Shown piece by piece: positions 38,484-47,998 of a stretch of 64,000 bases of DNA. A model generated the notes under the pieces. The model searched no databases. It had not been told where the DNA came from and saw nothing but the letters and a program-made list of their open reading frames with translations. Every line of letters starts with the position of its first letter. Position 1 is the stretch's first letter. The stretch is from positions 2,604,001 to 2,668,000 of the forward strand of contig LR134353.1 in the NCBI GenBank assembly GCA_900637135.1, given 5' to 3'. Position numbers and translations under genes: made by a program. The stretch is from Mycolicibacterium flavescens. GTDB lineage: Bacteria > Actinomycetota > Actinomycetes > Mycobacteriales > Mycobacteriaceae.

Positions 38484-39155
38484 ATGGAGGTGCTCGTCAC
38501 CGCAGGTGACACCGATCTGGGCCGCACGATCGCCGAAGGTTTCCGCGACGCCGGTCACCGCGTTGTGATCGTGGGCGCCCGCCGCGACGAACTCGAGGTC
38601 GCCGCGAAGGAACTCGATGTCGACGCCATCGTGCTCGACAACACCGATCCCGACAGCCTGGAAGCGGCGCGACAGCAGTTCCCGCATCACCTCGACACGA
38701 TCGTCAACGTGCCCGCCCCCGGGTGGGACGGCGGCGATCCGCGCACCTATTCGCTGTCGGACCTGGCTCGGGCATGGCGTGCGGCACTTGACTCGACCGT
38801 CGTCTCCGCGGTGCTGACGGTGCAGATCCTCGGTGACCATCTGCGCTCGGGCGGTTCGATCGTCAACGTGGTCGCCGAAAACCCGGCCGTCGGCAGCGCG
38901 GACGCGGCGATCAAGGCCGCGCTCGCGGACTGGACCGCTGGTCAGGCCGAGCACTTCGGCACTCGAGGCATCACCGTCAACGCGGTGGCCTCGGGACGGA
39001 ACGCCGAGCCCGGCTACGAAGGCCTGTCGCGGACGCCGCCGCCGGTCGCCGACGAGATCGCGCGCCTCGCCCTTTTCCTCACCACACCGGCGGCGCGGCA
39101 CATCACCGGCCAGGTGCTGCACGTCAGCAAGGGCGCGCTCGCAAACTTCGGCTGA
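38484..39155 (+). CDS. SDR-family oxidoreductase, atypical
   Basis: A 223-residue protein with a Rossmann start ([20 protein letters not shown], a variant of TGxxxGxG), then [21 protein letters not shown] and a C-terminal [11 protein letters not shown] typical of SDRs. The catalytic Tyr is not present (DAAIK at the YxxxK position), so redox activity is doubtful. It corresponds in position to Rv1856c of M. tuberculosis. ATG 38484 follows AGGGAGG. Divergent from modBC and upstream of an F420-type enzyme. Confidence 0.83.
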   Translation: MEVLVTAGDTDLGRTIAEGFRDAGHRVVIVGARRDELEVAAKELDVDAIVLDNTDPDSLEAARQQFPHHLDTIVNVPAPGWDGGDPRTYSLSDLARAWRAALDSTVVSAVLTVQILGDHLRSGGSIVNVVAENPAVGSADAAIKAALADWTAGQAEHFGTRGITVNAVASGRNAEPGYEGLSRTPPPVADEIARLALFLTTPAARHITGQVLHVSKGALANFG

Positions 39156-39221
39156 CTATTCCGCTGTTCGCATGGAGCTAAACGGGATGACCGCTCCGCT
39201 TAGGTGTGGTTTCGTGCTCTC

Positions 39222-40151
39222 ATGACCATCAGACTCGGACTCCAGATCCCGAACTTCTCGTACGGCACGGGCGTCGCCGAAATCTTCCCCACTGTCATCG
39301 CACAGGCGCAGGAGGCCGAGGCCGCCGGTTTCGACTCGGTCTTCGTGATGGACCACTTCTATCAACTGCCCGGGCTCGGCACGCCGGACCAGCCCATGCT
39401 CGAGGCGTACACCGCGCTGGGCGGTCTGGCCACGGCCACCGAGCGGGTCCCGCTCGGCACCCTGGTGACCGGCAACACCTACCGCAACCCGACGCTGCTG
39501 GCCAAGGCGATCACCACGCTGGATGTGATGAGCCAGGGACGCGCCATCCTTGGCATCGGCACCGGCTGGTACGAGCTCGAACACGACAGCCTCGGCTACG
39601 AGTTCGGCACCTTCACCGACCGCTTCAACAAGCTCGGCGAGGCGTTGGAGATCATCCTCCCGATGCTGCGCGGCGAGCGCCCGACGTTCGACGGCAAGTA
39701 CTACCGCGCCAAAGACGCGATGGCCGAACCGCGGTTCCGGGACCACATCCCGCTGATGATCGGCGGCAGCGGCGAGAAGAAGACGATTCCGCTGGCGGCC
39801 CGGCACTTCGACCACCTCAACATCATCGCCGGCTTCGACGAGCTGCCGCGCAAGGTGCAGGTGGTCAAGGAGCGCTGCGAGGAGATCGGCCGCGACCCCG
39901 CGACGCTGGAAACCAGCATGCTCGTCGTCGCGATCATCGACGAGAACGTCACCGGCGACATCATCCCCGACGACTACAAACAGCAAGCGGTGTTCGGCAG
40001 TGCCGATCAGATCGCCGAGCAGATCAAGACCAAGGTCCTCGACGCCGGTGTCGACGGGGTGATCTTGAGCCCCGTGACGAGCCTCGACGGGTACCACCCC
40101 GGCCGGGTCACCGCGGTCGGCGAAGCCCTCCGGCCGCTGCTTGGCGGGTGA
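39222..40151 (+). CDS. LLM-class F420-dependent oxidoreductase
   Basis: A 309-residue luciferase-like protein: MTIRLGLQIPNFSYGTGVAEIFPTVIAQAQEAEAAGFDSVFVMDHF, then LGTLVTGNTYRNPTLLAKAITTLDVMSQGRAILGIGTGWYELEH, the classical mycobacterial F420 group, with LMIGGSGEKKTIPLAARHFDH. The substrate is not known. ATG 39222. It lies between the SDR and ndh, matching the Rv1854c-Rv1856c order as I recall, though intergenic spacing suggests ndh has its own promoter. Confidence 0.9.
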   Translation: MTIRLGLQIPNFSYGTGVAEIFPTVIAQAQEAEAAGFDSVFVMDHFYQLPGLGTPDQPMLEAYTALGGLATATERVPLGTLVTGNTYRNPTLLAKAITTLDVMSQGRAILGIGTGWYELEHDSLGYEFGTFTDRFNKLGEALEIILPMLRGERPTFDGKYYRAKDAMAEPRFRDHIPLMIGGSGEKKTIPLAARHFDHLNIIAGFDELPRKVQVVKERCEEIGRDPATLETSMLVVAIIDENVTGDIIPDDYKQQAVFGSADQIAEQIKTKVLDAGVDGVILSPVTSLDGYHPGRVTAVGEALRPLLGG

Positions 40152-40169
40152 TCCGGGCGCCGGGTGGGA

Positions 40170-40228
40170 TATAACACAACGAACCCGTTCACTGATCGGG
40201 TGTTCAGGCGACTACCGTTACGGGTAGT
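40170..40228 (+). promoter_or_regulatory. Probable ndh promoter with two dyads
   Basis: TATAAC at 40170-40175 is a strong -10 candidate. Downstream lie a dyad GAACCCG (40181-40187) / CGGGTGTTC (40197-40205) and a second, perfect one ACTACC-GTTACG-GGTAGT (40211-40228). Located 36-94 bp before the ndh ATG, they could be repressor sites or leader hairpins. No matching regulator is known to me. Confidence 0.5.
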
Positions 40229-40263
40229 GAACTGCACGTGGAAGCACCGTCGAGGAGCCCAAT

Positions 40264-41637
40264 ATGAGCCATCCCGGAGCCACTGCATCTGATCGGCACA
40301 AGGTCGTCATCATCGGGTCAGGGTTCGGCGGGCTGACCGCTGCCAAGAGGCTCAAGAGAGCCGACGTCGATGTCAAGCTGATCGCCAAGACCACCCACCA
40401 CCTGTTCCAGCCGCTGCTGTACCAGGTGGCGACCGGCATCATCCCGTCCGGCGAGATCGCGCCGCCGACGCGGATGATCCTGCGCAAGCAGAAGAACTGC
40501 CAGGTGGTCCTCGGCGATGTCACCCACATCGACCTGGCCAACCAGACGGTCACCTCCGAGTTGCTGGGCCACACCTACGTGACCCCGTACGACTCGCTCA
40601 TCGTCGCCGCAGGGGCCGGCCAGTCCTACTTCGGAAACGACCATTTCGCGGAGTGGGCGCCGGGCATGAAGTCCATCGACGATGCGTTGGAGCTGCGGGC
40701 GCGCATTCTCAGCGCGTTCGAGCAGGCGGAGCGGTCCAGTGACCCGGCGCGACGCGAGAAGCTGCTGACGTTCACCGTGGTGGGCGCGGGTCCGACCGGC
40801 GTCGAGATGGCCGGACAGATCGCCGAACTGGCCGACCACACCCTCAAAGGTGCGTTCCGCCATATCGATTCGACCACCGCACGGGTGATCCTGCTCGACG
40901 CCGCACCCGCCGTCCTGCCCCCGATGGGCGAGAAGCTGGGCAAGAAGGCGCAGGACCGGCTCGAGAAGATGGGCGTGGACATCCAGCTCGGCGCCATGGT
41001 CACCGACGTCGACCGCAACGGCATCACCGTCAAGGACTCCGACGGCACGATCCGGCGTATCGAGTCCGCGACGAAGGTGTGGTCGGCCGGTGTGCAGGCC
41101 AGCCCGCTGGGCCGGGACCTCGCAGAGCAGTCCGAAGGTGAGGTCGACCGGGCCGGGCGCGTGCTCGTGAACCCTGACCTGACGCTGCCCGGCCATCCGA
41201 ACGTGTTCGTGGTCGGCGATATGGCCCATGTCGAGGGCGTGCCCGGGCAGGCGCAGGGCGCCATTCAGGGCGGACGGTATGCCGCCAACGCGATCCGGGC
41301 CGAGCTCAAGGGCGCCGATCCCACACAGCGCGAACCGTTCCAGTACTTCGACAAGGGTTCGATGGCCACGGTGTCGCGGTTCTCCGCCGTGGCCAAGATC
41401 GGCCCGCTGGAGTTCGGCGGCTTCATCGCCTGGCTGGCCTGGTTGGTGCTGCACCTGGTGTATCTGGTCGGCTTCCGCCGCAAGCTCACCACGCTGGTGT
41501 CGTGGACCGTGACGTTCCTGTCGACGCAGCGCGGCAACCTGACGATCACCGAGCAGCAGGCCTACGCCCGCACCCGGATAGAGGAGCTTCAGGAGATCGC
41601 CGCGGGCGTGCGCGACACCGAGAAGGTCGCAGGCTAG
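40264..41637 (+). CDS. ndh: Type II NADH:quinone oxidoreductase
   Basis: A 457-residue flavoprotein with two Rossmann motifs, VIIGSGFGGL for FAD and TVVGAGPTGVEMAG for NADH. It also has the quinone-site region HHLFQPLLYQVATG and the FAD-closing VFVVGDMAHVEG. The C-terminal ~100 residues contain hydrophobic helices (FIAWLAWLVLHLVYLVGF) for membrane attachment. It transfers electrons from NADH to menaquinone without proton pumping; in mycobacteria this is the main NADH dehydrogenase. ATG 40264 follows GTCGAGGAG. The stop overlaps the end of the convergent ureD by 4 bp. Confidence 0.96.
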   Translation: MSHPGATASDRHKVVIIGSGFGGLTAAKRLKRADVDVKLIAKTTHHLFQPLLYQVATGIIPSGEIAPPTRMILRKQKNCQVVLGDVTHIDLANQTVTSELLGHTYVTPYDSLIVAAGAGQSYFGNDHFAEWAPGMKSIDDALELRARILSAFEQAERSSDPARREKLLTFTVVGAGPTGVEMAGQIAELADHTLKGAFRHIDSTTARVILLDAAPAVLPPMGEKLGKKAQDRLEKMGVDIQLGAMVTDVDRNGITVKDSDGTIRRIESATKVWSAGVQASPLGRDLAEQSEGEVDRAGRVLVNPDLTLPGHPNVFVVGDMAHVEGVPGQAQGAIQGGRYAANAIRAELKGADPTQREPFQYFDKGSMATVSRFSAVAKIGPLEFGGFIAWLAWLVLHLVYLVGFRRKLTTLVSWTVTFLSTQRGNLTITEQQAYARTRIEELQEIAAGVRDTEKVAG

Positions 41638-42260
41638 AGCCGCGCGCCCTGCCAGGTCGCCAGGCAGCCGCCCGCGGCAAGCGCCAGCGGTTCACCCGCC
41701 GCGTCGACGTCGGCGTCCGGGTAGCTCAGTTCACTGATCGCGGCCATCGGTGCGCCGATCTCGTCGTCGGTGACCGAACCCCTGCCCAACTCGATGCGAT
41801 GCCGCAACAGTGCAGTGCCGTCGACGTCGGCGTGCAGCGACCCTGACCAGAACCCGTAATGCTCATCGAATCTGCCGATCTGCACCCGCTCGCGGAGCCT
41901 GACACGTCCATGTACGCCGACATCCAGGCGGACCGAGGTGTGGTGACGTGAGTCGGCTGCCACGATCGTGGGTTCGGGGTCGAGGTCCAGCTCTCCGTCG
42001 ACGTCGAGCTCCCAGATCGCGTGAGAATCAAGGGTTTTCGCCCCTGGGAGGGCCACCGTCGCGGCGGCGGTGCGTATCCGCAGCCGAGCGTCCGGTTCGA
42101 CGACGACGCGGAAGTGGAGGACGTCGCCACCCAGCGGGGTCGCCGCCGCCGACACCAGATGGACGGTGTCGGGCCCGGTGAGCCGGGCGGCGAGACCGCC
42201 CACGCACTCGATACGCGGCCGGCGGTCCCGCCGTGCGACGATCAGCACCTCGGACCGCAC
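41634..42260 (-). CDS. ureD: Urease accessory protein UreD
   Basis: A 208-residue UreD/UreH. Visible parts are RIECVGGLAARLTGPDTVHLVSAAATPLGGDVLHFRVVVEPDARL and the region FDEHYGFWSGSLHADVDG. UreD scaffolds UreF and UreG on apo-urease during nickel insertion. It is at the short, mycobacterial length. The start is a GTG whose last base overlaps the ureG stop (TAGTG), so translation is coupled. It is the last gene of ureABCFGD; there is no ureE. Confidence 0.9.
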   Translation of the reverse strand: MRSEVLIVARRDRRPRIECVGGLAARLTGPDTVHLVSAAATPLGGDVLHFRVVVEPDARLRIRTAAATVALPGAKTLDSHAIWELDVDGELDLDPEPTIVAADSRHHTSVRLDVGVHGRVRLRERVQIGRFDEHYGFWSGSLHADVDGTALLRHRIELGRGSVTDDEIGAPMAAISELSYPDADVDAAGEPLALAAGGCLATWQGARL

Positions 42261-42934
42261 TAGACGGGCACCCGGAGTTGGGCGCGCACCCAGTCCAGCA
42301 CCGCGGCGGCCGTGGGGTCCTCGGTGAGCGAGATCATCACGAACGGGCGCTCACCGCGCACGGCCGCCGCGTCGCGCCGCATCACGTCGAGGTCGGCTCC
42401 GACCAGCGGGGCGAGGTCGGTTTTGTTGATCACCATCAGGTCTGAGTAAGTCACGCCGGGACCGCCCTTACGGGGAACCTTGTCGCCGCCTGCGACATCG
42501 ACGACGAAGATCTGCACGTCGACCAGCCCCGACGAGAACGTCGCCGTCAGATTGTCCCCGCCGGACTCGACGAGAATGAGGTCCAGCCGGTCGTTTGCGG
42601 CGATGAGGTCGTCGATCGCGTCGAGGTTGGCGGTGATGTCGTCGCGGATCGCGGTGTGCGGGCAGCCGCCGGTCTGCACCGCGGCGATCCGTTCGTCGGG
42701 CAGCACGGCGTGGCGTCGCAGGAAGTCCGCGTCTTCGGTGGTGTAGATGTCGTTGGTCAGTACGGCCAGTGACACCACGTCGCGCAGCTGTCGGCACAAC
42801 GCCGCGACCAGTGCGGTCTTCCCCGAACCCACCGGACCGCCGACGCCGATACGCAACGGCTCCCCCGGTCGGCGCGTGCGCTTGGGTCGCTCGAGATGGT
42901 GGTGTGGCTCGCCGTCGGTGAAATGCGGTGGCAT
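42260..42934 (-). CDS. ureG: Urease accessory GTPase UreG
   Basis: A 224-residue SIMIBI GTPase: P-loop [30 protein letters not shown], the metal-binding [11 protein letters not shown], the [12 protein letters not shown] motif and [17 protein letters not shown] for guanine specificity. A His-rich N-terminus (HHH in residues 11-13) may hold nickel. It delivers nickel to urease in a GTP-dependent step, and in organisms without UreE may take a larger share of nickel handling. Confidence 0.96.
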   Translation of the reverse strand: MPPHFTDGEPHHHLERPKRTRRPGEPLRIGVGGPVGSGKTALVAALCRQLRDVVSLAVLTNDIYTTEDADFLRRHAVLPDERIAAVQTGGCPHTAIRDDITANLDAIDDLIAANDRLDLILVESGGDNLTATFSSGLVDVQIFVVDVAGGDKVPRKGGPGVTYSDLMVINKTDLAPLVGADLDVMRRDAAAVRGERPFVMISLTEDPTAAAVLDWVRAQLRVPV

Positions 42935-42954
42935 GACGATCCTTTCGGGGCGGA

Positions 42955-43590
42955 CTACGAGACGAAGAGGGGGCGCTCACGCCTGCTGTGGCGCTGGGCC
43001 AGCACGTCGAGCAACGGATCGGACAGGTCGGCCAGTTCCTTTGCCGCGGTGGCCGCGGTCTGGTCACAGAGCGCCGACAGCTCGAACGTGAGCGCGGCGA
43101 CGTCGGCGGGGTCGAGCGCGAGCAGGCGCTGCGCGGCGGTCGCCGAACCGGTCATCGTGGTGTAGACCATCGAGAGGGCGGTCTGCTCAGCGCTCAGCCC
43201 CGCCGCGCGTCCGGCCCATCCCGCCGCGACCGACAGGTGTGGGGTGGCGTCGAGCGCGTCCCAGTCGTCGTCGGGCCACACCCGGCGGGCCAGCCGCACG
43301 AGGCCGCGACCCTGTGCGCGCGATGCCTGGCGGGCGGCGGGCGCCGGTGTGCGGGCGTCGGTTTCGTGGTCGGCCTGCGCGGGCGCGAGTGTTCCCGTGT
43401 GCACGGCCGCGGCCAGCGAGGCGGTCACCAGGCCCTGGGTGCGGATGCGTCGTCGCAGGTATGCCCGCAGCGTGGTCACGTCGGCCACCAGCCCGCTGGT
43501 GATCGCTTCCTCGATGCCGCCGGAGTGCACGTGCCCGCCGGTTGGCAACCGCGAATCGGCCAGTGCGAGAAGCGTGGTCAGGTTCGTCAT
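42955..43590 (-). CDS. ureF: Urease accessory protein UreF
   Basis: A 211-residue helical protein with the UreF start [23 protein letters not shown] and the C-terminal [29 protein letters not shown]. UreF controls the GTPase of UreG in the urease activation complex. ATG 43590 is chosen; it lies 5 bp after the ureC stop. The middle section is unusually rich in Ala/Arg compared with homologs, as is common in GC-rich actinobacteria. Confidence 0.92.
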   Translation of the reverse strand: MTNLTTLLALADSRLPTGGHVHSGGIEEAITSGLVADVTTLRAYLRRRIRTQGLVTASLAAAVHTGTLAPAQADHETDARTPAPAARQASRAQGRGLVRLARRVWPDDDWDALDATPHLSVAAGWAGRAAGLSAEQTALSMVYTTMTGSATAAQRLLALDPADVAALTFELSALCDQTAATAAKELADLSDPLLDVLAQRHSRRERPLFVS

Positions 43591-43595
43591 CAGCT

Positions 43596-45329
43596 TCAGA
43601 AGAGGAAATACCGTTGTGCCATCGGCAGTTCGGCCGCCGGTTGTTCCTGCCAGACATCTCCGTCGATGCGGACCGTGAAGGTGTCGGGATCGACCTCGAT
43701 GCGTGGCAGCGCGTCGTTGAGCGGCATATCGGCCTTGCCGACGCCGCGGACGTCTTTGACCGGCACGAGGCGCCGTTTCACGTCGATCCGGTCGCCCAGT
43801 CCGTCGTCGACGGCCTGCTGCGAGACGAAGTGCACCGACGTGGCGGCGGCGGCCGACGGCGCCGCACCGAACATCGGGCGCGGCAGCACCGGTTGCGGTG
43901 TCGGGATCGACGCGTTGGCGTCTCCCATTGCGGCCCAGGCGATCATGCCGCCCTTGAGCACCGCGTGCGGGCGCACACCGAAGAACGCGGGCTCCCACAG
44001 CACGAGATCGGCGAGCTTGCCCACCTCGATCGATCCGATCTCGGCGTCGAGGCCGTGCGCGATCGCCGGGCAGATCGTGTACTTGGCGACATAGCGTCGC
44101 GCGCGGTGGTTGTCGGCTTCCCTCGCCCCCGAGCCGTCACCGTCCAGCGCACCGCGCCTGCGTTTCATGACGTGGGCGGTCTGCCAGGTGCGGATGACCA
44201 CCTCGCCGATGCGGCCCATCGCCTGGGCGTCGCTGCCGATCATCGAGATCGCACCGATGTCGTGCAGCAGGTCCTCGGCGGCGATGGTCGACGGCCGGAT
44301 GCGGCTCTCGGCGAACGCGAGATCCTCGGGGACGCTGGGGTTGAGGTGGTGGCACACCATCAACATGTCGAGGTGCTCGTCGAGCGTGTTGACCGTGTGC
44401 GGGCGCGTCGGATTGGTCGAGCTGGGCAGCACGTGCGGTTGCGCGGCGACGGTGATGATGTCGGGAGCGTGTCCGCCACCTGCTCCCTCGGTGTGGTAGG
44501 CGTGGATCGACCGGCCCGCGATCGCGCCGACGGTGTCCTCCACGAAGCCGGCCTCGTTGAGGGTGTCCGAATGCAGTGCGACCTGTACGCCCGACGCGTC
44601 GGCAACGGTCAGGCAGGCGTCGATCGCGGCTGGGGTGCTACCCCAGTCCTCGTGAAGTTTGAATCCCGCTGCGCCGCCGCGTAACTGCTCCCACATGGCC
44701 TCGGCGCTGACCGTGTTGCCCTTGCCGAGCAGCGCGATGTTCATCGGCCAGGAGTCCAGCGACTCGAGCATGCGGGCCAGATGCCATGCCCCGGGGGTGA
44801 CCGTGGTGGCCTTGCTGCCTTCCGCCGGGCCGGTTCCGCCCCCGATCATGGTGGTGATGCCACCGCCGAGCGCTTCGGCCATCGTCTGCGGGCAGATCAG
44901 GTGCACATGGCAGTCGATGCCGCCCGCGGTGACGATGCGGCCGTTGCCCCCGATGATCTCCGTCGACGGCCCGACCACGAGGTCGGGATGGACGCCCGAC
45001 ATGATGTCGGGGTTGCCGGCCTTGCCGATCGCGGTGATGCGGCCGTCACGAATGCCGATGTCCGCCTTGATGATCCCCCAGTAATCGAGGATCACCACTC
45101 CGGTGATGACGGTGTCGGGAGCCCCCTCGGCACGTGTTGCGCGTCCCTGCCCCATGGATTCGCGCAGCACCTTGCCCCCGCCGAAGACGGCCTCGTTTCC
45201 GGCGAGTTCGGGCCCGCCGCTGCGGTCCTCGGTGATCTCGATGAACAGGTCGGTGTCGGCCAGTCGGATCCGGTCGCCGGTGGTCGGCCCGAAGAGGGCG
45301 CCGTACCTGGCGCGTGACAACCGGGTCAT
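43596..45329 (-). CDS. ureC: Urease alpha subunit (catalytic)
   Basis: A 577-residue amidohydrolase-fold subunit with every nickel-site element. These are [12 protein letters not shown] (two His), the carbamylated Lys in [38 protein letters not shown], the flap MVCHHLN with the mobile Cys and His, and GSDAQAMGR with the Asp ligand. It hydrolyses urea to ammonia and carbamate in the cytoplasm. ATG 45329 lies 28 bp after the ureB stop. Confidence 0.98.
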   Translation of the reverse strand: MTRLSRARYGALFGPTTGDRIRLADTDLFIEITEDRSGGPELAGNEAVFGGGKVLRESMGQGRATRAEGAPDTVITGVVILDYWGIIKADIGIRDGRITAIGKAGNPDIMSGVHPDLVVGPSTEIIGGNGRIVTAGGIDCHVHLICPQTMAEALGGGITTMIGGGTGPAEGSKATTVTPGAWHLARMLESLDSWPMNIALLGKGNTVSAEAMWEQLRGGAAGFKLHEDWGSTPAAIDACLTVADASGVQVALHSDTLNEAGFVEDTVGAIAGRSIHAYHTEGAGGGHAPDIITVAAQPHVLPSSTNPTRPHTVNTLDEHLDMLMVCHHLNPSVPEDLAFAESRIRPSTIAAEDLLHDIGAISMIGSDAQAMGRIGEVVIRTWQTAHVMKRRRGALDGDGSGAREADNHRARRYVAKYTICPAIAHGLDAEIGSIEVGKLADLVLWEPAFFGVRPHAVLKGGMIAWAAMGDANASIPTPQPVLPRPMFGAAPSAAAATSVHFVSQQAVDDGLGDRIDVKRRLVPVKDVRGVGKADMPLNDALPRIEVDPDTFTVRIDGDVWQEQPAAELPMAQRYFLF

Positions 45330-45357
45330 CGGGCTCCTCTGCTCTCGGCGGACGTGC

Positions 45358-45699
45358 TCATCGGTTCAGACGGCCGGGCGGGTGCAGCCGACCGGGCGGG
45401 TCCAGGTTCAGCCCGTGCACCTCGCGCGAGCCTCCGAGCGCGACGAGCGAGACGGTCTGGGCGACACCGGGTTCGAACCGCACTGCGGTCCCCGCGGGGA
45501 TGTCGAGCCGGTGGCCGTGCGCGGCTGCGCGGTCGAAGGACAGCGCGGCATTGGCCTGCGGCAGGTGGACGTGGCTGCCGACCTGCACCGGCCGGTCTCC
45601 GGTGTTGACGATCTCCATCGCGAGCCGCTCGGCGCCCGCGTTGATCTCGATGTCGCCGTCCCCGTACAGGATTTCGCCGGGCACCATCGGTTCGGTCAT
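45358..45699 (-). CDS. ureB: Urease beta subunit
   Basis: A 113-residue beta-rich subunit: [18 protein letters not shown], then [37 protein letters not shown] and LVALGG. It is structural within the (alpha-beta-gamma)3 urease. The ATG at 45699 overlaps the ureA stop as ATGA. The C-terminal tail ([13 protein letters not shown]) contains a short internal repeat and is slightly longer than usual. Confidence 0.95.
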   Translation of the reverse strand: MTEPMVPGEILYGDGDIEINAGAERLAMEIVNTGDRPVQVGSHVHLPQANAALSFDRAAAHGHRLDIPAGTAVRFEPGVAQTVSLVALGGSREVHGLNLDPPGRLHPPGRLNR

Positions 45700-45998
45700 G
45701 GGATCGGGTGGTGGACGGTGACGAGCTTGGTGCCGTCGGGGAACGTCGCCTCGACCTGGACGTCCTCGAGCATCTCGGGCACGCCCTCCATGACGTCGTC
45801 GCGGCGCAGAACCTCGCGGCCGCTGGCCATCAGCTCGGCCACCGTGCGGCCGTCGCGGGCGCCTTCGAGGAGATGGTCGGTGATCAGCGCGACCGCTTCG
45901 GGGTGGTTGAGCTTCAGGCCACGACCCTGTCGGCGCCGGGCGAGCTCGGCCGCGTAGGAGATCAGCAGGCGGTCCTGCTCATGCGGGGATAAACGCAT
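45696..45998 (-). CDS. ureA: Urease gamma subunit
   Basis: A 100-residue subunit: [57 protein letters not shown], then [36 protein letters not shown]. This is a near-textbook UreA. ATG 45998 is preferred to an upstream start at 46016 because conservation begins at MRLSP. First gene of the urease operon; a thioesterase gene lies 50 bp upstream on the same strand and may share its transcript. Confidence 0.96.
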   Translation of the reverse strand: MRLSPHEQDRLLISYAAELARRRQGRGLKLNHPEAVALITDHLLEGARDGRTVAELMASGREVLRRDDVMEGVPEMLEDVQVEATFPDGTKLVTVHHPIP

Positions 45999-46048
45999 AG
46001 TGGGCGATATTGCCACGGAGCGCGGCGATCAGCAGCGCACGCGATGTC

Positions 46049-46453
46049 TTACGCCGCCGGCATGTTCTGCAGCCGCACCTGTCCGCGCGCGACGAGCTTG
46101 TCGTCGTCGGCGGTGATGGTGATCTGCCACAGCTGCTGACGCCGGCCGCGGTGGATCGGGGTGGACACCGCGGTGACGGTTCCCGAGGAGATGGCCCGCA
46201 AGAAGTCGGTGTTGTTGTTGACACCGACGACGTTGCCGCCGCCGTTGTCGGCGAGCCAGACCGCGGCCGACACGCTCGCCAGGCTCTCGACGATCGAGCA
46301 GTACACGCCGCCGTGCACGATGCCGTAGGGCTGAAGCAGCTTGTCCGTGACTGTCAGCTGTGCGCGGCCGCCGTCGGGACCGAGTTCGAGATAGGTCAGG
46401 CCGAGTTCGGTGTCGAAGCCCTTACCCAGGTCGGAAGGCAGGTCGGAAGTCAC
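46049..46453 (-). CDS. PaaI-type hotdog thioesterase
   Basis: A 134-residue hotdog protein with the motif QPYGIVHGGVYCSIVESLASVSAA (HGG active-site loop and the downstream Glu) and NNNTDFLRAISSGTVTAVSTPIHRGRR. It should hydrolyse acyl- or aryl-CoA thioesters. GTG 46453. Its place beside ureA matches Rv1847 in M. tuberculosis as I recall; there is no obvious functional link with urease. Confidence 0.9.
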   Translation of the reverse strand: MTSDLPSDLGKGFDTELGLTYLELGPDGGRAQLTVTDKLLQPYGIVHGGVYCSIVESLASVSAAVWLADNGGGNVVGVNNNTDFLRAISSGTVTAVSTPIHRGRRQQLWQITITADDDKLVARGQVRLQNMPAA

Positions 46454-46516
46454 GGATCGTGTCTACACGCTGTCGAACACCATGACCGCGCCGGGTGCGC
46501 GGAGTTAGGGTCAGCC

Positions 46517-46909
46517 ATGGCCAAGACCGCGAAAGACCTCGTTGAAGCCGCCAACGCTGTGGTGCCCAAGATCTCCCACGCCGAGGCGAAGGAAATGATC
46601 GACAAGGGTGCGTTGGTCGTCGACGTCCGCGACGCCCCCGAACTGGAGAAGAGCGGCAAGGTGGCCGGCGCCGTGCACGTTCCCCGGGGCATGCTCGAGT
46701 TCCGTGCCGATCCCGAGTCGCCGTATCACGACCAGAACTTCGCCAAGGACAAGCCCGTGATCGTGTACTGCGCCTCCGGTGGGCGCTCGGCGCTCTCGGG
46801 GCAGGCGCTCAAAGAGCTCGGTTATCAGGACGTGTACAACCTCGGTGCGTTCGGCGACTGGGCCGACAGCGGTGGCGCCGTCGAAAAGGCTGGCGGCGAA
46901 AACGCCTGA
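46517..46909 (+). CDS. Rhodanese-like sulfurtransferase
   Basis: A 130-residue single rhodanese domain: ISHAEAKEMIDKGALVVDVRDAPELEKSGKVAGAVHVPRGMLEF, active-site loop VYCASGGRSALSGQAL with the nucleophilic Cys, and a C-terminal VYNLGAFGDWADSGGAV. It transfers sulfane sulfur to a thiol acceptor in the cytosol; the partner is unknown. ATG 46517. Divergent from the thioesterase, and followed by a strong hairpin. Confidence 0.92.
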   Translation: MAKTAKDLVEAANAVVPKISHAEAKEMIDKGALVVDVRDAPELEKSGKVAGAVHVPRGMLEFRADPESPYHDQNFAKDKPVIVYCASGGRSALSGQALKELGYQDVYNLGAFGDWADSGGAVEKAGGENA

Positions 46910-46937
46910 CGCACACGGTATTCGGGGTGCACATGCG

Positions 46938-46970
46938 GACGAGCCCCGCACCAATGGTGCGGGGCTCGTC
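46938..46970. terminator. Bidirectional hairpin terminator after the rhodanese gene
   Basis: GACGAGCCCCGCACC (46938-46952) and GGTGCGGGGCTCGTC (46956-46970) form a perfect 15-bp stem with a 3-base loop, 29 bp after the rhodanese stop and before the end of the convergent gene. The rest of 46910-47049 shows nothing further. Confidence 0.9.
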
Positions 46971-47049
46971 CTCCGTGTGGACCGGGGGTCTCTGCAGCCC
47001 TCAGGACTCCGGCGCGGTCCGGTGGTTCGTGTCGATCTCTGTTCAAAGC

Positions 47050-47068
47050 ATAGGCAAGGCTTGCCTAA
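47050..47068. promoter_or_regulatory. Second IdeR-like palindrome, over the stop of the FhuF-like gene
   Basis: ATAGGCAAGGCTTGCCTAA agrees with 14 of 19 bases of the IdeR consensus and is an almost perfect palindrome. It covers the stop codon (47065-47067) of the minus-strand gene, and no promoter-proximal gene lies next to it, so its use is unclear. Confidence 0.5.
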
Positions 47069-47841
47069 TTAAGCAAGACTTTCCCCGTGATTGGTCGTGA
47101 GGTGCCCCGGACCGGAAGTCCGAAGCCGACGAGCGCGTCGAGCACGGCCTGCCCGCGCCGCATGCTCGTCCACTCGCTGGAGCCGGCGAGCAGCGGCACC
47201 TGCGTGGCGGCGCTGACGACCGCCCCGCCCACGACGTGCCACATCGAGGCGACCGACATCGCTCCCCCGCTGATCTCGACCAGCTTGGCGAACAGCGGCG
47301 CCAGCGCGCGGTGGCTGCGGTGCGCGACCCATGTCGTCAACGCCGCCTCGCTGGGCAGGGCCACGATGCCGTCGCGCGTCGAGTTTCCGGCGCGGTTGGA
47401 CCTGTGGTCGAAGTACGGATCGTCGGGAAGGGCCCGCAGCGTCGGGTCGACGACGCCGACCCAATCGATCGCACCTTCGGAATCCACGTGCACCCACAGG
47501 TTCTCCAGGCCGGTGTCCCATGCGCGGCCTTCGAGTACGACCAGCGGCACGACGCGCCCGACGACCACGTGGGCGAGGGTGGCCGCCAACTGGTGTGCCA
47601 CCGCGGCGCGGCTGTCGGTCTCCTCGGCGGCCAGATCGAACATCGTTTGCAGGCGGTCGGTGCTCAGCGCGTCGGCCAGCGGCCACCACCGTCGCCGGGA
47701 CAGGTCCCGCATCACCGCGACGCCGTAGACCCGCGGACACTCGGGATAGAGCTCACGGAGTCGTCGACTCGACTCATGCAGCGGCAACGTCCTGTGGATC
47801 GCCATGCTCGCAATGAGTGGATCGTCGACCAATACCGTCAT
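47065..47841 (-). CDS. Putative iron-regulated FhuF/IucA-C-like iron reductase
   Basis: A 258-residue soluble protein. Segments RRLRELYPECPRVYGVAVMRDLSRRRWWPLADAL, AAVAHQLAATLAHVVVGRVVPLVVLEGRAWDTGLENLWVHVDSEGAIDWVGVVDP and the C-terminal AVVSAATQVPLLAGS resemble mycobacterial proteins labelled iron reductase or siderophore-related FhuF-like. The paired C-terminal cysteines of true FhuF [2Fe-2S] reductases are absent. ATG 47841 follows GGGAGG; an IdeR-like box is 20-38 bp upstream. Function in reductive siderophore iron release is inferred from regulation and weak similarity. Confidence 0.65.
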   Translation of the reverse strand: MTVLVDDPLIASMAIHRTLPLHESSRRLRELYPECPRVYGVAVMRDLSRRRWWPLADALSTDRLQTMFDLAAEETDSRAAVAHQLAATLAHVVVGRVVPLVVLEGRAWDTGLENLWVHVDSEGAIDWVGVVDPTLRALPDDPYFDHRSNRAGNSTRDGIVALPSEAALTTWVAHRSHRALAPLFAKLVEISGGAMSVASMWHVVGGAVVSAATQVPLLAGSSEWTSMRRGQAVLDALVGFGLPVRGTSRPITGKVLLN

Positions 47842-47860
47842 AGGTCCTCCCGTATTCAAG

Positions 47861-47879
47861 TTAGGTAAGGCTTACTATA
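47861..47879 (-). promoter_or_regulatory. IdeR/DtxR-like iron box upstream of the FhuF-like gene
   Basis: TTAGGTAAGGCTTACTATA matches 14 of 19 positions of the IdeR consensus, with an intact left half and centre (TTAGGTAAGGCTTAC). It is 20 bp upstream of the start codon, a repressor-type position. Counts are by eye. Confidence 0.7.
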
Positions 47880-47998
47880 GCTACGCGCGTCACGACGACC
47901 AGACCCTGTGACTGCTTTCACACCACCCTTCGGATGGGCGGTGACCACGGGCGGAGGTTCGAGCCGGGCGACGGTGGGCCCTTGTCCACCAGGCGAAA

